A stretch of 64,000 bases of DNA from JAJZNI01 sp035624785. Lineage in GTDB: Bacteria > Chloroflexota > Dormibacteria > Aeolococcales > Aeolococcaceae. The stretch covers positions 186,001 to 250,000 of the forward strand of contig DASPQV010000025.1 in the NCBI GenBank assembly GCA_035624785.1. The letters run 5' to 3'. A model generated the notes under the pieces. The model ran no database searches. It was not told the origin of the DNA and was given only the letters and a program-made list of their open reading frames with translations. A program made the translations under genes and the position numbers. Positions 50,902 to 59,879 of this stretch are shown here, one piece after another; the stretch's first letter is position 1; every line of letters begins with the position of its first letter.

Positions 50902-52894
50902 CGAAGCTCACCCGGCGGGTGTCGAGGACCCCCTCCAGCAGTACCGCCATCCGGTAGGCGTTCACCATCGCGACGATGTGATCTGGCGCGTGCCGAAAAG
51001 GCGGACGGGCAGGGTCTCTTTCGGCGGCGGCCCCATCAAGCGCCCGCCACCCGTGGAGCTCGCGATCCGCGAGTCCCAGCGTGATCTCAACGACGCCGTC
51101 GTCGAAACGCGCCTCTCGCGTCGCGCGGTCGACCGCCAATCCGTAGACGCGGCCCTGGATGCGGCCGCGGATCCGATCGACGCCGTCCTCTCGCTCCAGG
51201 TAGAAGCCATCGTGCTGCGGCCGGGCCTCCCAGGACGCGCGAGACCCGAAGAACCCGGGCTTCTCGATGAACGGTCCGCCGTACTCAGGGCAGAACGTGT
51301 CACAGTTGCCGCACTCGTTGCAGGCGTCGGCGAAATTGGCAATCTGATGCTCGGCGGCAATCGAGAAGACGTGCTGCTCGCCGGGCAGCAGATCGCCGCG
51401 CGACAGCACATAGTCGCGATAGCCGAACTGGACCGCGCTGGTCGGGAAGATGAAGTTGGCGTCGTTCGGGCAGACCGGCAGGCACTTGTCACAGGCGATG
51501 CAATCGAAGCACCACAGCTGACTCGCAATCTTGTTCGGTGACCCGCAGTTCTGAATGGCTGCGTAACGGGAGTCGGCGGCTGTCTCTGCCGCGATCAGGG
51601 CAGTGTTGCGCATCACCGCCGCGTCACGATCTCGCGCCTCGCCAGGGCGCGCCGCCATCACGTACTCGTCGATCGTCGTAGCCCCCACCCTGCCCATCTG
51701 GCCGGCCAGCTCCTCCAGGTAGTGGGACATGCGGGCGTAGCCGCGGGGCCGAAGGATGTCGGTGCAGACGGTCACTGGCACCAGCCCCATAGCCACCGCG
51801 TTGCCGAAGTTGCGGCGGTCGATGCCTGCCGCGAACGACACCGGGTAGCGGGTGCCAACCGCCGCGCGCCACTCGGCGACCAGCGAGACGGCGATCACGT
51901 GCAGGGGCTGGCCTGACAAATACATCAGTCGGTCCGGGAGCCTGCCAAGAGTGTTGTACACCTCCAGGGTGTTGCTGAACTTCACCCCGATGCTCAGCCC
52001 GCGCGCCTGGGCGATCGGCTCCAACCGCCGCACCACCTCGACCGCCTCCGGGAGGCTGAGCGCGGTCTCGTACGCCTCTTGATTGACCTGCAGGTTCGTG
52101 TATCCGAGAACAGCGTAGAGCAGGTGCTCCAGCCTCTCTCTCCCGAGCTGGACCGGATTCAGCTTGATCACGGTGTGGAGCCCCATCTCCTCCAGCAGGT
52201 AGCGGCAGATCCTTTCGATCTCGCCCCTGGGGCAGCCGTGGAAGGTCGACAGCGTCGCTGTCTTGACCAGGTCAGTGCGAAATGGGTAATTGCGATAGCG
52301 GGCGTACTCATCGGGAATCTCCGCCCGCAGCCCGTCGACCTCCATCTCGGCGCGTTTGGCATGCTCGATGAAACCGGTGACCGCGTCGGTCTGGATCCCC
52401 CGCAGGTCGTAGCCGACACTGAGGTCGTAGACGGTCTCGAAGAAGCCCTCCGGCAATGCGCTCAGGTCGGGGATCCCCAGCGCATTCTCCTCGCGCAGGA
52501 TGTCCAGGATCATCGACGCCTTGACGTATTCGAGCAACGATTGGCGCAGCGCCAGCTCCTGCGACCACTCGATGTTGAAGCCGATGTTGGTGACGTCGAT
52601 GCAGGGCCGGTTGATCTCCAGGTCGTCGCGGACCTGAATGGTCTTCAGCTCGACTATCCTCGACCCTGCCAGCCAGGCCAGCACGATGTTCTGGGCCATC
52701 TGGTCGTGAGGACCGGCCGCCGGGCCGAGCGGGGTGCCCACCCAGAGGTCGTGGAACCGGGCCGCCAGGTCCTTGCCGGGCGAGCCGCGATACATCTCCT
52801 TCAGCGGGAGGTCGTAGATGGCCTGCTGGATGCCAGGCTCGTGGTACGCACGCTTGAGCAGCGTCGAGAGCGGAATCGGGACCAGGTCGGACAC
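50780..52894 (-). CDS. ygfK: YgfK-like Fe-S oxidoreductase, short form
   Basis: A 704-residue protein. Residues 1-440 form a dihydroorotate-dehydrogenase-like TIM barrel: 'WVGTPLGPAAGPHDQMAQN', 'GSRIVELKTIQVRDDLEI' and 'TATLSTFHGCPRGEIERICR'. Two ferredoxin motifs follow, 'CFDCIACDKCLPVCP' at 462-476 and 'CNECGNCDTFCPEYGG' at 525-540. E. coli YgfK is about 1030 residues and has a flavin/NAD(P)H module, which appears absent here. It likely performs an electron-transfer or reductive step on a purine. The GTG start lies 1 nt after the carbamate kinase stop. The last 40 residues lie antisense to hyuA and look low-complexity, so the natural end may be earlier. Confidence 0.85.
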   Translation of the reverse strand: MSDLVPIPLSTLLKRAYHEPGIQQAIYDLPLKEMYRGSPGKDLAARFHDLWVGTPLGPAAGPHDQMAQNIVLAWLAGSRIVELKTIQVRDDLEINRPCIDVTNIGFNIEWSQELALRQSLLEYVKASMILDILREENALGIPDLSALPEGFFETVYDLSVGYDLRGIQTDAVTGFIEHAKRAEMEVDGLRAEIPDEYARYRNYPFRTDLVKTATLSTFHGCPRGEIERICRYLLEEMGLHTVIKLNPVQLGRERLEHLLYAVLGYTNLQVNQEAYETALSLPEAVEVVRRLEPIAQARGLSIGVKFSNTLEVYNTLGRLPDRLMYLSGQPLHVIAVSLVAEWRAAVGTRYPVSFAAGIDRRNFGNAVAMGLVPVTVCTDILRPRGYARMSHYLEELAGQMGRVGATTIDEYVMAARPGEARDRDAAVMRNTALIAAETAADSRYAAIQNCGSPNKIASQLWCFDCIACDKCLPVCPNDANFIFPTSAVQFGYRDYVLSRGDLLPGEQHVFSIAAEHQIANFADACNECGNCDTFCPEYGGPFIEKPGFFGSRASWEARPQHDGFYLEREDGVDRIRGRIQGRVYGLAVDRATREARFDDGVVEITLGLADRELHGWRALDGAAAERDPARPPFRHAPDHIVAMVNAYRMAVLLEGVLDTRRVSFVNARYAGAAPLTGAELRSGPSQARHLQAPRHGRPRARDSA

Positions 52895-52895
52895 G

Positions 52896-53843
52896 TCAGA
52901 CCGCCGTGATACGGGTCCCGGTCTTGCCGGCGAGCGCGTCCGCCATGTGCTCGGGCGTGGTGATGATCGCCTCACGCCCGCCGGCCTCGAGGAAGCGGGT
53001 CACGGCAAGGATCTTGGGCGCCATGCTGCCCGCCGCGAAGTGGGTGCCCTCCGCCAGGTAGCGCTTGGCCTCCGCCAGCGTGAGCTGATCGACGAAGCGC
53101 TGCGCCGGCCTGCCGAAGTCCAGCGCCACCCTCTCCACGGCGGTTGTGATCAGCAGCAGTTCGGCGTGCAACTGGACCGCCAGCAGCGACGCGGCCAGGT
53201 CCTTGTCGATCACGGCGGCGACCCCGTGGAGGTCGCCGGATGAGTCAGCCACCACGGGGATCCCGCCCCCGCCGACAGTGATCACCACCGCGCCAGCGGC
53301 GAGCAGGAAATCCACGGCTTCCAGCTCCACGATGCGTAGGGGCTCGGGCGAGCTGACCACACGCCGCCAACCACGGTCGGCGTCCTCCAGCACGTCCCAG
53401 CCGTCGCGATCGCGACGCTGGGCGGCCTCCGCCGCCGACATGAACGAGCCGATCGGCTTGGTCGGGCGCTTGAAGGTGGGATCGTCCGCCGCCACCTCGA
53501 CCTGGGTGACCAAGGTGACGACCGCTCGGTCAATGCCCTTGCGGCGGAGGTCGTTCTGCAAGCTCTGCTGCAGCGCGTAGCCGATGGCTCCCTGGGTGTC
53601 GGCACCGCACACGTCGAGCGGCACCTCGTGGAGTTCCCGGGCAGCAAGCTCGGAGCGGCGCAGGATGAACCCCACCTGCGGGCCGTTGCCATGGCCGATG
53701 GCCACGTCCCAGCCGTCGCTCAGCATGGCCGCGATGTGGTGGCAGGTCTCCTGGGCGGCGATGTACTGATCCCGAACCGTCTGGTGCTGCCGGTCGCGGA
53801 TCAGTGAGTTGCCCCCGATCGCGACCACCGCCACCCTGCGCAT
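52896..53843 (-). CDS. arcC: Carbamate kinase
   Basis: A 315-residue amino-acid kinase family enzyme making ATP from carbamoyl phosphate and ADP. It has 'VAVVAIGGNSLIRD', 'WDVAIGHGNGPQVGFILRRS', 'LDVCGADTQGAIGYALQQSL', 'VSSPEPLRIVELEAVDFLLA', 'AVVITVGGGGIPVV' and 'HGVAAVIDKDLAASLLA' followed by 'EGTHFAAGSMAPKILAVTRF'. All carbamate kinase landmarks are in order and length is normal. It lies 6 nt downstream of the YgeW-like gene and 1 nt before the ygfK-like gene, as expected if purine-derived carbamoyl phosphate is used for energy (compare YqeA in E. coli). Confidence 0.95.
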   Translation of the reverse strand: MRRVAVVAIGGNSLIRDRQHQTVRDQYIAAQETCHHIAAMLSDGWDVAIGHGNGPQVGFILRRSELAARELHEVPLDVCGADTQGAIGYALQQSLQNDLRRKGIDRAVVTLVTQVEVAADDPTFKRPTKPIGSFMSAAEAAQRRDRDGWDVLEDADRGWRRVVSSPEPLRIVELEAVDFLLAAGAVVITVGGGGIPVVADSSGDLHGVAAVIDKDLAASLLAVQLHAELLLITTAVERVALDFGRPAQRFVDQLTLAEAKRYLAEGTHFAAGSMAPKILAVTRFLEAGGREAIITTPEHMADALAGKTGTRITAV

Positions 53844-53849
53844 CTCAGC

Positions 53850-54827
53850 TCACCTCATCGTCAGCGCCATCACGGCCTTCTGCACGTGAAGCCGGTTCTC
53901 GGCCTCGTCGAAGACGGCCGATTGAGGGCCGTCGATAACCGCGCTCGCCACTTCGATGTCCCGGTCCGCCGGCAGCGGATGCATGTAAACGGCATCGACG
54001 TTGGCCAGCGACATCCGGCGCTCGTCGGTGATCCAGTCCTTGTACTTGCCGATGATCCCGGCGCCCTCCGCCTCGTCCACGGTGGTGTTCATGGCACCCC
54101 AGCTCTTCGCGTAGATCACGTCGGAGCCAGGAAAGCCGGCGTCAAAGTCATCCATGACCTCAAACGACACGCCGTTGCGGCGCGCGTTCTCACGCGCCAT
54201 CTCCATGACCTCCGGCATCAGCACGAACTCCGGCGGATGAACCAGCCGGACGTTGATGCCGAAGCGCGGCAGCAGGGTGACGAGGTCCTGGGGCACGCTC
54301 ATCGGTTTCTGGTAGCTGGACGCGTAGGCCCAACTCACCGTCGCCGTCTTGCCGCGGGGGTCACCGAACCGCTCCTTGATCGTGAGCAAATCGGCCAGCG
54401 CCTGGTGCGGATGCCAGACGTCGCACTGCATGTTGAAAACAGGAGCTCGGCTCGCCCTGGCAACGTCACGGATGTAGCTGTTGCCCACCTTCCAGCCCAC
54501 ATGCCGGATGGCGATGCCGTCGTTGTACCGGCCCAGTATCTCCCCGATCTCGGTCGGCGTGTCGCCGTGAACGATCTGGGTGGTGCGGCTCTCGATGAAC
54601 TGGGCGTGACCCCCGAGCTGGGCCATACCCGCCTCGAAGGAGGCGCGGGTACGGGTGCTGGCGAAGAAGAACAGCATCGCCAGCACCTTGTCGCGGAGCA
54701 GCGGGTGGGCGATTCCGAGAGCTCGCTCTCGCTTGAGCTGAAGGGCGACGTCGAGCACCGTGACCAGCTCGTCGTATTGCCACTCCTGCAGGGAGATGAG
54801 GTCGCGCCCGCGCAGGTCTGTCTGCAT
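53850..54827 (-). CDS. ygeW: YgeW-like carbamoyltransferase
   Basis: A 325-residue carbamoyltransferase. The carbamoyl phosphate loop is 'AMLFFFASTRTRASFEAGMA', the second site 'NMQCDVWHPHQALADLLTIK', and the third 'VDAVYMHPLPADRDIEV', with the PLPAD replacing the usual PLP.R. The QxxD...HPxQ spacing and 'TATVSWAYASSYQKPMSVPQ' are typical of the YgeW unknown transcarbamylase rather than ornithine or aspartate enzymes. Recent work on purine degradation assigns YgeW to carbamoyl phosphate release from a ureido compound. It lies 6 nt from both neighbours in a tight operon. Confidence 0.88.
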   Translation of the reverse strand: MQTDLRGRDLISLQEWQYDELVTVLDVALQLKRERALGIAHPLLRDKVLAMLFFFASTRTRASFEAGMAQLGGHAQFIESRTTQIVHGDTPTEIGEILGRYNDGIAIRHVGWKVGNSYIRDVARASRAPVFNMQCDVWHPHQALADLLTIKERFGDPRGKTATVSWAYASSYQKPMSVPQDLVTLLPRFGINVRLVHPPEFVLMPEVMEMARENARRNGVSFEVMDDFDAGFPGSDVIYAKSWGAMNTTVDEAEGAGIIGKYKDWITDERRMSLANVDAVYMHPLPADRDIEVASAVIDGPQSAVFDEAENRLHVQKAVMALTMR

Positions 54828-54833
54828 GGCAGC

Positions 54834-55787
54834 CTACTCCGCCGCCCCGAGGATCAGCGCGAGCAGCCCCATCCGCAGCACCACTCCGTTGAACGCCTCG
54901 CGCCAGTAGCGCGCATGCCGGGTGGTGTCCACATCAACGGGCAGCTCGTCCATCCGCGGCAGCGAGTGCAGGACGATCGCGTCCCGCTTGGCCCTGTCGC
55001 GCAGCAGCTGCCTGGTGACGCGATACTGCGCCGGGGTCAGCTCACGATCGCCCGACGCCTCGACGCGGGACTGGGTGTAGTCGGCCTGCACGACCGGTTC
55101 CATATAGACCACGTCAGCGTCCGCGATGCAGTCCGCCACGCCTTCGAAGCTGCGGTAGGTGACGTTCAGCTGGTCGAGCTCGGTCTTGAACTCATCCGTC
55201 AGAGACATCTCGGGCGGGGAGACGAGCGAGGCCTGCATGTCGAATTGCGACATCGCGTACAGGATGGAGTGCATAGTCCGCATCCGCATGTCGCCGACGC
55301 AGAGCACGTTCAGACCGTCCAACGTTCCCTTGGTCTGCCAGATCGTGTAGAGGTCGGTCAGTACCTGGGTCGGGTGCTCGCCCCAGCCGTCGCCGCAGTT
55401 GATCACGGGGACCGATGCCCACCTTGCGGCTTCACGGGGCGCCCCCTGCTGGTAGTGACGCATGGCGATGACGTCCCCGTAATACTCGAGCATGTGGACC
55501 GTGTCCTTGATGCTCTCCTGGTAGAAGTCACCGGCCCGTGTCATCTTCGCGTCTGAGAATCCTTCCACGTGACCCCCAAGCCGATGCATGGCTGCCTCGG
55601 TCGCGAGGCGGGTGCGGGTGCTCGGCTGATAGAAGGCCGTGACCAGGGTCTTCTCTTTCAAGAGGTCACCGTTGCGCCGATCTCGGGCGTGGTGCGCGAG
55701 CCTGTCGGCCACCTCGAAGACGCGGAGGTACTCTTCGCGCTCGAAGTCCTTGAGCGAGAGAATGTCGCGCCCCAGGAAGCTCCTCAT
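54834..55787 (-). CDS. Aspartate carbamoyltransferase-like paralogue
   Basis: A 317-residue carbamoyltransferase related to PyrB. Motifs are 'VTAFYQPSTRTRLATEAAMH' (STRTR loop), 'INCGDGWGEHPTQVLTDLYT' (HPTQ) and 'IVLHSLPRMDELPVDVDTTR' then 'HARYW', the PyrB-type substrate loop. The ATG overlaps the stop of the xanthine dehydrogenase gene by 4 nt, and YgeW follows after 6 nt. Placement in a purine operon and beside a second carbamoyltransferase suggests a catabolic duty or a regulatory partner, not pyrimidine synthesis. No pyrI or pyrC neighbour is present. Confidence 0.85.
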   Translation of the reverse strand: MRSFLGRDILSLKDFEREEYLRVFEVADRLAHHARDRRNGDLLKEKTLVTAFYQPSTRTRLATEAAMHRLGGHVEGFSDAKMTRAGDFYQESIKDTVHMLEYYGDVIAMRHYQQGAPREAARWASVPVINCGDGWGEHPTQVLTDLYTIWQTKGTLDGLNVLCVGDMRMRTMHSILYAMSQFDMQASLVSPPEMSLTDEFKTELDQLNVTYRSFEGVADCIADADVVYMEPVVQADYTQSRVEASGDRELTPAQYRVTRQLLRDRAKRDAIVLHSLPRMDELPVDVDTTRHARYWREAFNGVVLRMGLLALILGAAE

Positions 55788-58420
55788 ACTTGGTCGCCCT
55801 CCTCAGTGGTCCGGCCGCGCGCGGCGGCCAGCGCCAGCTTGGGAACCGCCGCCCGCGCCGCGGGCGTGTCCTTCATTGGCAGCGTGGTGCGACGGACCCC
55901 GTCGTAAGCAGCCAGCGCACCGGCCACGGCGGCGGCGGTCGGAACCAACCCGATCTCACCCACACCCTTGGCCCCGTACGGGCCCTCCGGCTCCGGCTGC
56001 TCGACGATGATCACGTCAACCGGCGGCATGCCCGCAGCCGGGATGATGTGCTGGGACTTGAGGTTGGCGGTGACCGGGACTCCGTCCTCCACGACGAACT
56101 CCTCCGAGAGCGCGTAGCCGAGCCCCATGTGCACTGCGCCCTCGATCTGGCCCTCGATCAGGGTCGGATTGATCGCCCGCCCCACGTCGTGGGCGGCGAC
56201 GACCCTCTCCAGGTGGCCCTCGTCGTCCAGGATGACGACCTGAGTGGCCCAGCTGTAAGCGAAGTGAGTGACGGGCCTGTTCACCCTCGCGCCGGGTGGA
56301 TTGGTCCAGTCGATCCTGACCTCGCCCGTGAACTCCTGGCCCACCAGGCTCGCCAAGGGAGAGCCTTCCAAGGCCGCCTTGAGCTTGGCGGCCGCGGCGA
56401 TGATGGCGCGGCCACCCAGCACAGTTGCCCGCGACGCGGTCGTCTGTCCGGTGTCGAGATCGCGCTCGGTGTCGACCACCACGCGGATCCGGTCTACCGA
56501 GAGACCCAGCTCCTCGCAAACGATCTGCGCCAGCACGGTGTGAACGCCCTGACCCATCTCGGTCCAGGAGTGCATCAGGGTGATGGTACCGTCCGCTTCC
56601 GGCCGGAGGATCGCGACTCCGCGCTCGAGCAGGCCATTGCCGATCCCGGTGTTCTTGACAGCGCAGCCGATGCCAGCGTAGCGCGCCGACTTGTAGGCGT
56701 CCCTGACTGCCAGCAGGGTCTCGCGGATGCCCACGCCCGAGCCGAGCACCTGACCGGTGCCGAAGGTGCTGCCCTCGTGGACGGAGTTTCGCCAGCGCAC
56801 GTCCCAGCCGTCGAGACCAACCAGCGCAGCCAGGCGGTCGAGCATCCCTTCGATCGCGAAGGCGGTTTGGTTCACTCCGAAGCCGCGCATGGCGCCGGCA
56901 GGCGGGTTGTTCGTATAGACCGCCTTGGCCTCGACGTCGACGTTGGGGATCTGGTAGACGCCACACGCGTGCCCGGCTGCCCGCTCGAGCACCTTGGCAC
57001 CGACGCTAGCGTAGGCGCCGGTGTCCCCGATGATGCGGGCGCGCAGGGCAACGAGCTCGCCCTGGGCATCGCAGCCGAGCGTGTAGGTCATGGTCAGCGG
57101 GTGGCGCTTGACGTGGAAGCGGATGCTCTCAGCCCGCGAGAGGGTGAGCAGGACGGGCCGCTTCGTCTGCAACGCCAGAAGCGCTGCGTGGCCCTGGACG
57201 TTCAGGTCCTCCTTGGCTCCGAAGGCGCCCCCCGCGGAGACGTGGGTCGCGCGCACCAGCTCCAGCGGCAGGCCGAGCAGCGAGGCGACCTGGCGGCGGT
57301 CCTCCCAGATTCCCTGTCCCTGCGAGTAGAAGTGGATCCCGCCGCCTTCCATGGGCTCTGCCAGAGAGGACTCCGGCTCCAGAAAGGCGTGCTCGATGAA
57401 CTGCGTCCTGAAGGTCTCGGTGACCACATGCTCAGCCGAGCGGAGGGCCGAGTCAACGTCGCCTCGGGAGTAGGCTGAGACAGACAGCAGGTTGCCGCCG
57501 GGATGCAGCTCGGGCGCGCCTGGCGATAGGGCGGCCGCCGGGCTCGTCACGGGCTCCAGAACCTCGTAGTCCACCGTGATGGCGGCCGCGGCAGCGCGTG
57601 CCCCAGCCCGCGATTCGGCCGCGACCAGGGCCAAGACGTCGCCCACGTAGTGGGTGACCTCCCCCTCCGCCACCACCTGCGGCCAATCGTTCACCAGCTG
57701 CCCCTGCTCCCGGTGACCCGGCACATCGGCAGCCGTCACGATGCAGGCAACCCCTGCTAGCCGGGCAGCGGCCGAGGTGTCGATCTTGATCACCCGGGCG
57801 CGGGGATGGTCCGAGAAGCGAATGGCTCCGTGAAGCATCCCGGGCAAGGACATGTCGTTGATAAACGGCTTGTCGCCGAGCGCCAGCTCGGCGCCCTGGT
57901 AGCGAGCGGTGCGCGACCCGATTCGGCCGCTGCAATCGAGTTCTGGGAGCTCCCCACCACGCTTGGCGGCAGCCGCGAGCTGGATCGCATCCACCACCTT
58001 GTGATAGCCAGTGCAGCGACAGAGATTGCCTGCCAGAGCCTTGGCGACTCGCTCTCGCGTGGGCTCGGGCTCCTTGGCGAGGAGAGCCTCAGCCTTCATC
58101 ACGATGCCCGGCGAGCAGAACCCGCACTGCGAGGCACCGGCCGCCACGAAGCATCTCGACCAGAGCTCTCGCTCCGGGGCGGGAAGCCCCTCAAGCGTGA
58201 CCACCTGCTTGCCCTGGAGCCGCTCGGCAGGCTGAGCGCAGGAGACCACGGGCCGGCCCGCGATCAGGACCGTGCAGGCGCCGCACATGCCCTCCGGGGC
58301 GCAGCCATCCTTCACGGAGATAATGCCCAACTCCTCGCGCAGGATGTCGAGGATGCTCGCGCCAGGCCGCAGCGGTACCTCGACCGGGCGGCCGTTGAGG
58401 GTGAAGGTGACGCCCCTCAT
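55784..58420 (-). CDS. Fused Fe-S/molybdopterin xanthine dehydrogenase (XdhD type)
   Basis: An 878-residue protein joining a [2Fe-2S] domain (residues 1 to about 160: 'KDGCAPEGMCGACTVLIAGR', 'ASQCGFCSPGIVMKAEALL', 'LAGNLCRCTGYHKVVDAI') to a molybdopterin domain ('ALGDKPFINDMSLPGMLHGA', 'ASVSAGGAFGAKEDL'-like 'SAGGAFGAKEDLNVQGHAAL', 'NNPPAGAMRGFGVNQTAF', and the catalytic Glu in 'PYGAKGVGEIGLVPTAAAVA'). This is the layout of the so-called selenium-dependent xanthine dehydrogenase group. No FAD subunit is fused or adjacent. ATG 58420 was used, and a GTG at 58435 is possible. It leads the minus-strand purine operon. Confidence 0.9.
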   Translation of the reverse strand: MRGVTFTLNGRPVEVPLRPGASILDILREELGIISVKDGCAPEGMCGACTVLIAGRPVVSCAQPAERLQGKQVVTLEGLPAPERELWSRCFVAAGASQCGFCSPGIVMKAEALLAKEPEPTRERVAKALAGNLCRCTGYHKVVDAIQLAAAAKRGGELPELDCSGRIGSRTARYQGAELALGDKPFINDMSLPGMLHGAIRFSDHPRARVIKIDTSAAARLAGVACIVTAADVPGHREQGQLVNDWPQVVAEGEVTHYVGDVLALVAAESRAGARAAAAAITVDYEVLEPVTSPAAALSPGAPELHPGGNLLSVSAYSRGDVDSALRSAEHVVTETFRTQFIEHAFLEPESSLAEPMEGGGIHFYSQGQGIWEDRRQVASLLGLPLELVRATHVSAGGAFGAKEDLNVQGHAALLALQTKRPVLLTLSRAESIRFHVKRHPLTMTYTLGCDAQGELVALRARIIGDTGAYASVGAKVLERAAGHACGVYQIPNVDVEAKAVYTNNPPAGAMRGFGVNQTAFAIEGMLDRLAALVGLDGWDVRWRNSVHEGSTFGTGQVLGSGVGIRETLLAVRDAYKSARYAGIGCAVKNTGIGNGLLERGVAILRPEADGTITLMHSWTEMGQGVHTVLAQIVCEELGLSVDRIRVVVDTERDLDTGQTTASRATVLGGRAIIAAAAKLKAALEGSPLASLVGQEFTGEVRIDWTNPPGARVNRPVTHFAYSWATQVVILDDEGHLERVVAAHDVGRAINPTLIEGQIEGAVHMGLGYALSEEFVVEDGVPVTANLKSQHIIPAAGMPPVDVIIVEQPEPEGPYGAKGVGEIGLVPTAAAVAGALAAYDGVRRTTLPMKDTPAARAAVPKLALAAARGRTTEEGDQV

Positions 58421-58645
58421 GCTGAGCCCGTCCACCAGAGGTCAGTCCTCAGCCTCCCAGGCGGATGTCCTGGCGATCGTGAGTTCTCGACGACGTGACG
58501 CATTCTACGCGACCAGGCCGCCAGGTGGCTCGAGGAGAGCCCCGAGGCTTCCCCCCCTCTCGGTGAAGGCCGAACCAAGCGCCCAGCGGCAAAGAACTGG
58601 TAACGAGGCCGTCGAGCCGATCTCGGTCACGATACCCTGCGCTTA

Positions 58646-59860
58646 GTGGACAAGTCGAGGACCCCCCATGGGGATGGACGGCCCGTCCGCGCGCTGCCTC
58701 CGCACTGTGGACTCACGCCCACCCTTATCTCGGCTTCTGCGATCCTGTTGACCTTGGTCGCCTGCGGAGGCACCGCTCTCCCCGCTGCGTCCCCTTCCCC
58801 CTCGACCAGCATGAGCACATCCTCCTCAGCCGCGCCGCACACCACATCCGGTGCCGCCTCCCCCACCGCCCTGCTCTCCTCGATCTACGGCGTCGGTGTG
58901 GATGTGATCCCGATCGACCTCCTCGATCAGAGCGGGATTCAGCCCACCGGGCAGGCCCTGGCTGATCAGATGCAGCAGGACCATGTCCAACTGGTCCGCC
59001 TCGCATGGGGAGATCAGTACCAGAGCCAGATGGACGCCCACAACAACTGGAAGACGGTGTTCGACCGTCTTGCCAACGCGGGCATCTCGGCGATCCTGAC
59101 CCTGCACCAGCAGGCACCGGGAGCGAACGAGGGGCCGGGCGTCTCCCGTGCCGTCATCACCGACGAGACGGCCCTGATCAGCGCGGAGGAGCAGGTCCTC
59201 GAAGTGGTGAAGCAGCAGAACGGTGGAGCCTACCCAAGGAATCTGGTGGGCATCGACGTCTTCAATGAGCCGGTCCTGGACAGTGCCACTGTCTCCTCGC
59301 TGCAGCAGCTCGCCTCGGCCATCAAGGCGTACACGGACGGGATACCCACAACCATCGGGGGTTGGAGCGACGCAAGTCGGCGCACCGCGCAGGACTTCAA
59401 CGACCCCTCGCTCACCGGCCTAGCTGCCACCATCGGAGATTTCCTCGAACCTCATCTGTATCCCGCCAACATGCCCGGAGGCTCGCAGACCTCCACCTCC
59501 GTATCGGAGATCGAGCCCTTCGCCACCTCCTTTCTCACCACCATGATGTCCCAGCTGCAGTCGAGCGGCCATGCGGGTGAGTTGGTGATCATCGGAGAGA
59601 CCGGCGGCGACAACGGCCAGGCACCGAGTGGCGGCTTTCAGCAGGGCGGGTCGCCGGCGCACCAGGAGGCGAGCCTCCAGGCCGTTCTCCAGGCTGTGAG
59701 GGGGTTCGAGTCGCAGAACGTCCGGGGCGTGTTGGATTGGTGGGTGACCCCGCCACCGGGCGAGACCTGCAATGGCGGTGCCTTGATCTGCTTCAACGGG
59801 ACCTACACCGCCACCACGACGCTGGCGCTGCTGCCGGAGTACCAGTTCGGTTCGGAGTAG
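58646..59860 (+). CDS. Glycoside hydrolase-like (TIM barrel) lipoprotein
   Basis: A 404-residue protein starting at GTG 58646. A lipoprotein signal 'TLISASAILLTLVACGG' has lipobox LVAC, and a Ser/Thr/Pro-rich linker of about 40 residues follows. The catalytic-like domain has 'VQLVRLAWGDQYQSQMDAHN', 'ISAILTLHQQAPG', 'NLVGIDVFNEPVLDSATVSS' with a NEP acid/base motif, 'DFLEPHLYPANMP', and 'GELVIIGETGGDNGQAPSGG' with a Glu at the nucleophile place. This order fits clan GH-A (GH5-like) glycosidases. Substrate unknown. It is likely anchored outside the membrane. Confidence 0.72.
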   Translation: MDKSRTPHGDGRPVRALPPHCGLTPTLISASAILLTLVACGGTALPAASPSPSTSMSTSSSAAPHTTSGAASPTALLSSIYGVGVDVIPIDLLDQSGIQPTGQALADQMQQDHVQLVRLAWGDQYQSQMDAHNNWKTVFDRLANAGISAILTLHQQAPGANEGPGVSRAVITDETALISAEEQVLEVVKQQNGGAYPRNLVGIDVFNEPVLDSATVSSLQQLASAIKAYTDGIPTTIGGWSDASRRTAQDFNDPSLTGLAATIGDFLEPHLYPANMPGGSQTSTSVSEIEPFATSFLTTMMSQLQSSGHAGELVIIGETGGDNGQAPSGGFQQGGSPAHQEASLQAVLQAVRGFESQNVRGVLDWWVTPPPGETCNGGALICFNGTYTATTTLALLPEYQFGSE

Positions 59861-59879
59861 GCGGGCGTAGCCTCTGGCC

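Noticed and set aside
50780..52894. Selenate reductase function for the YgfK-like protein
   Set aside because: That name comes from old automatic annotation. The operon context points to purine metabolism.
55784..58420. Selenoprotein status of the fused xanthine dehydrogenase
   Set aside because: The frame has no internal UGA. The historical name refers to a labile selenium ligand, not to selenocysteine, and nothing in the window shows selenium use.
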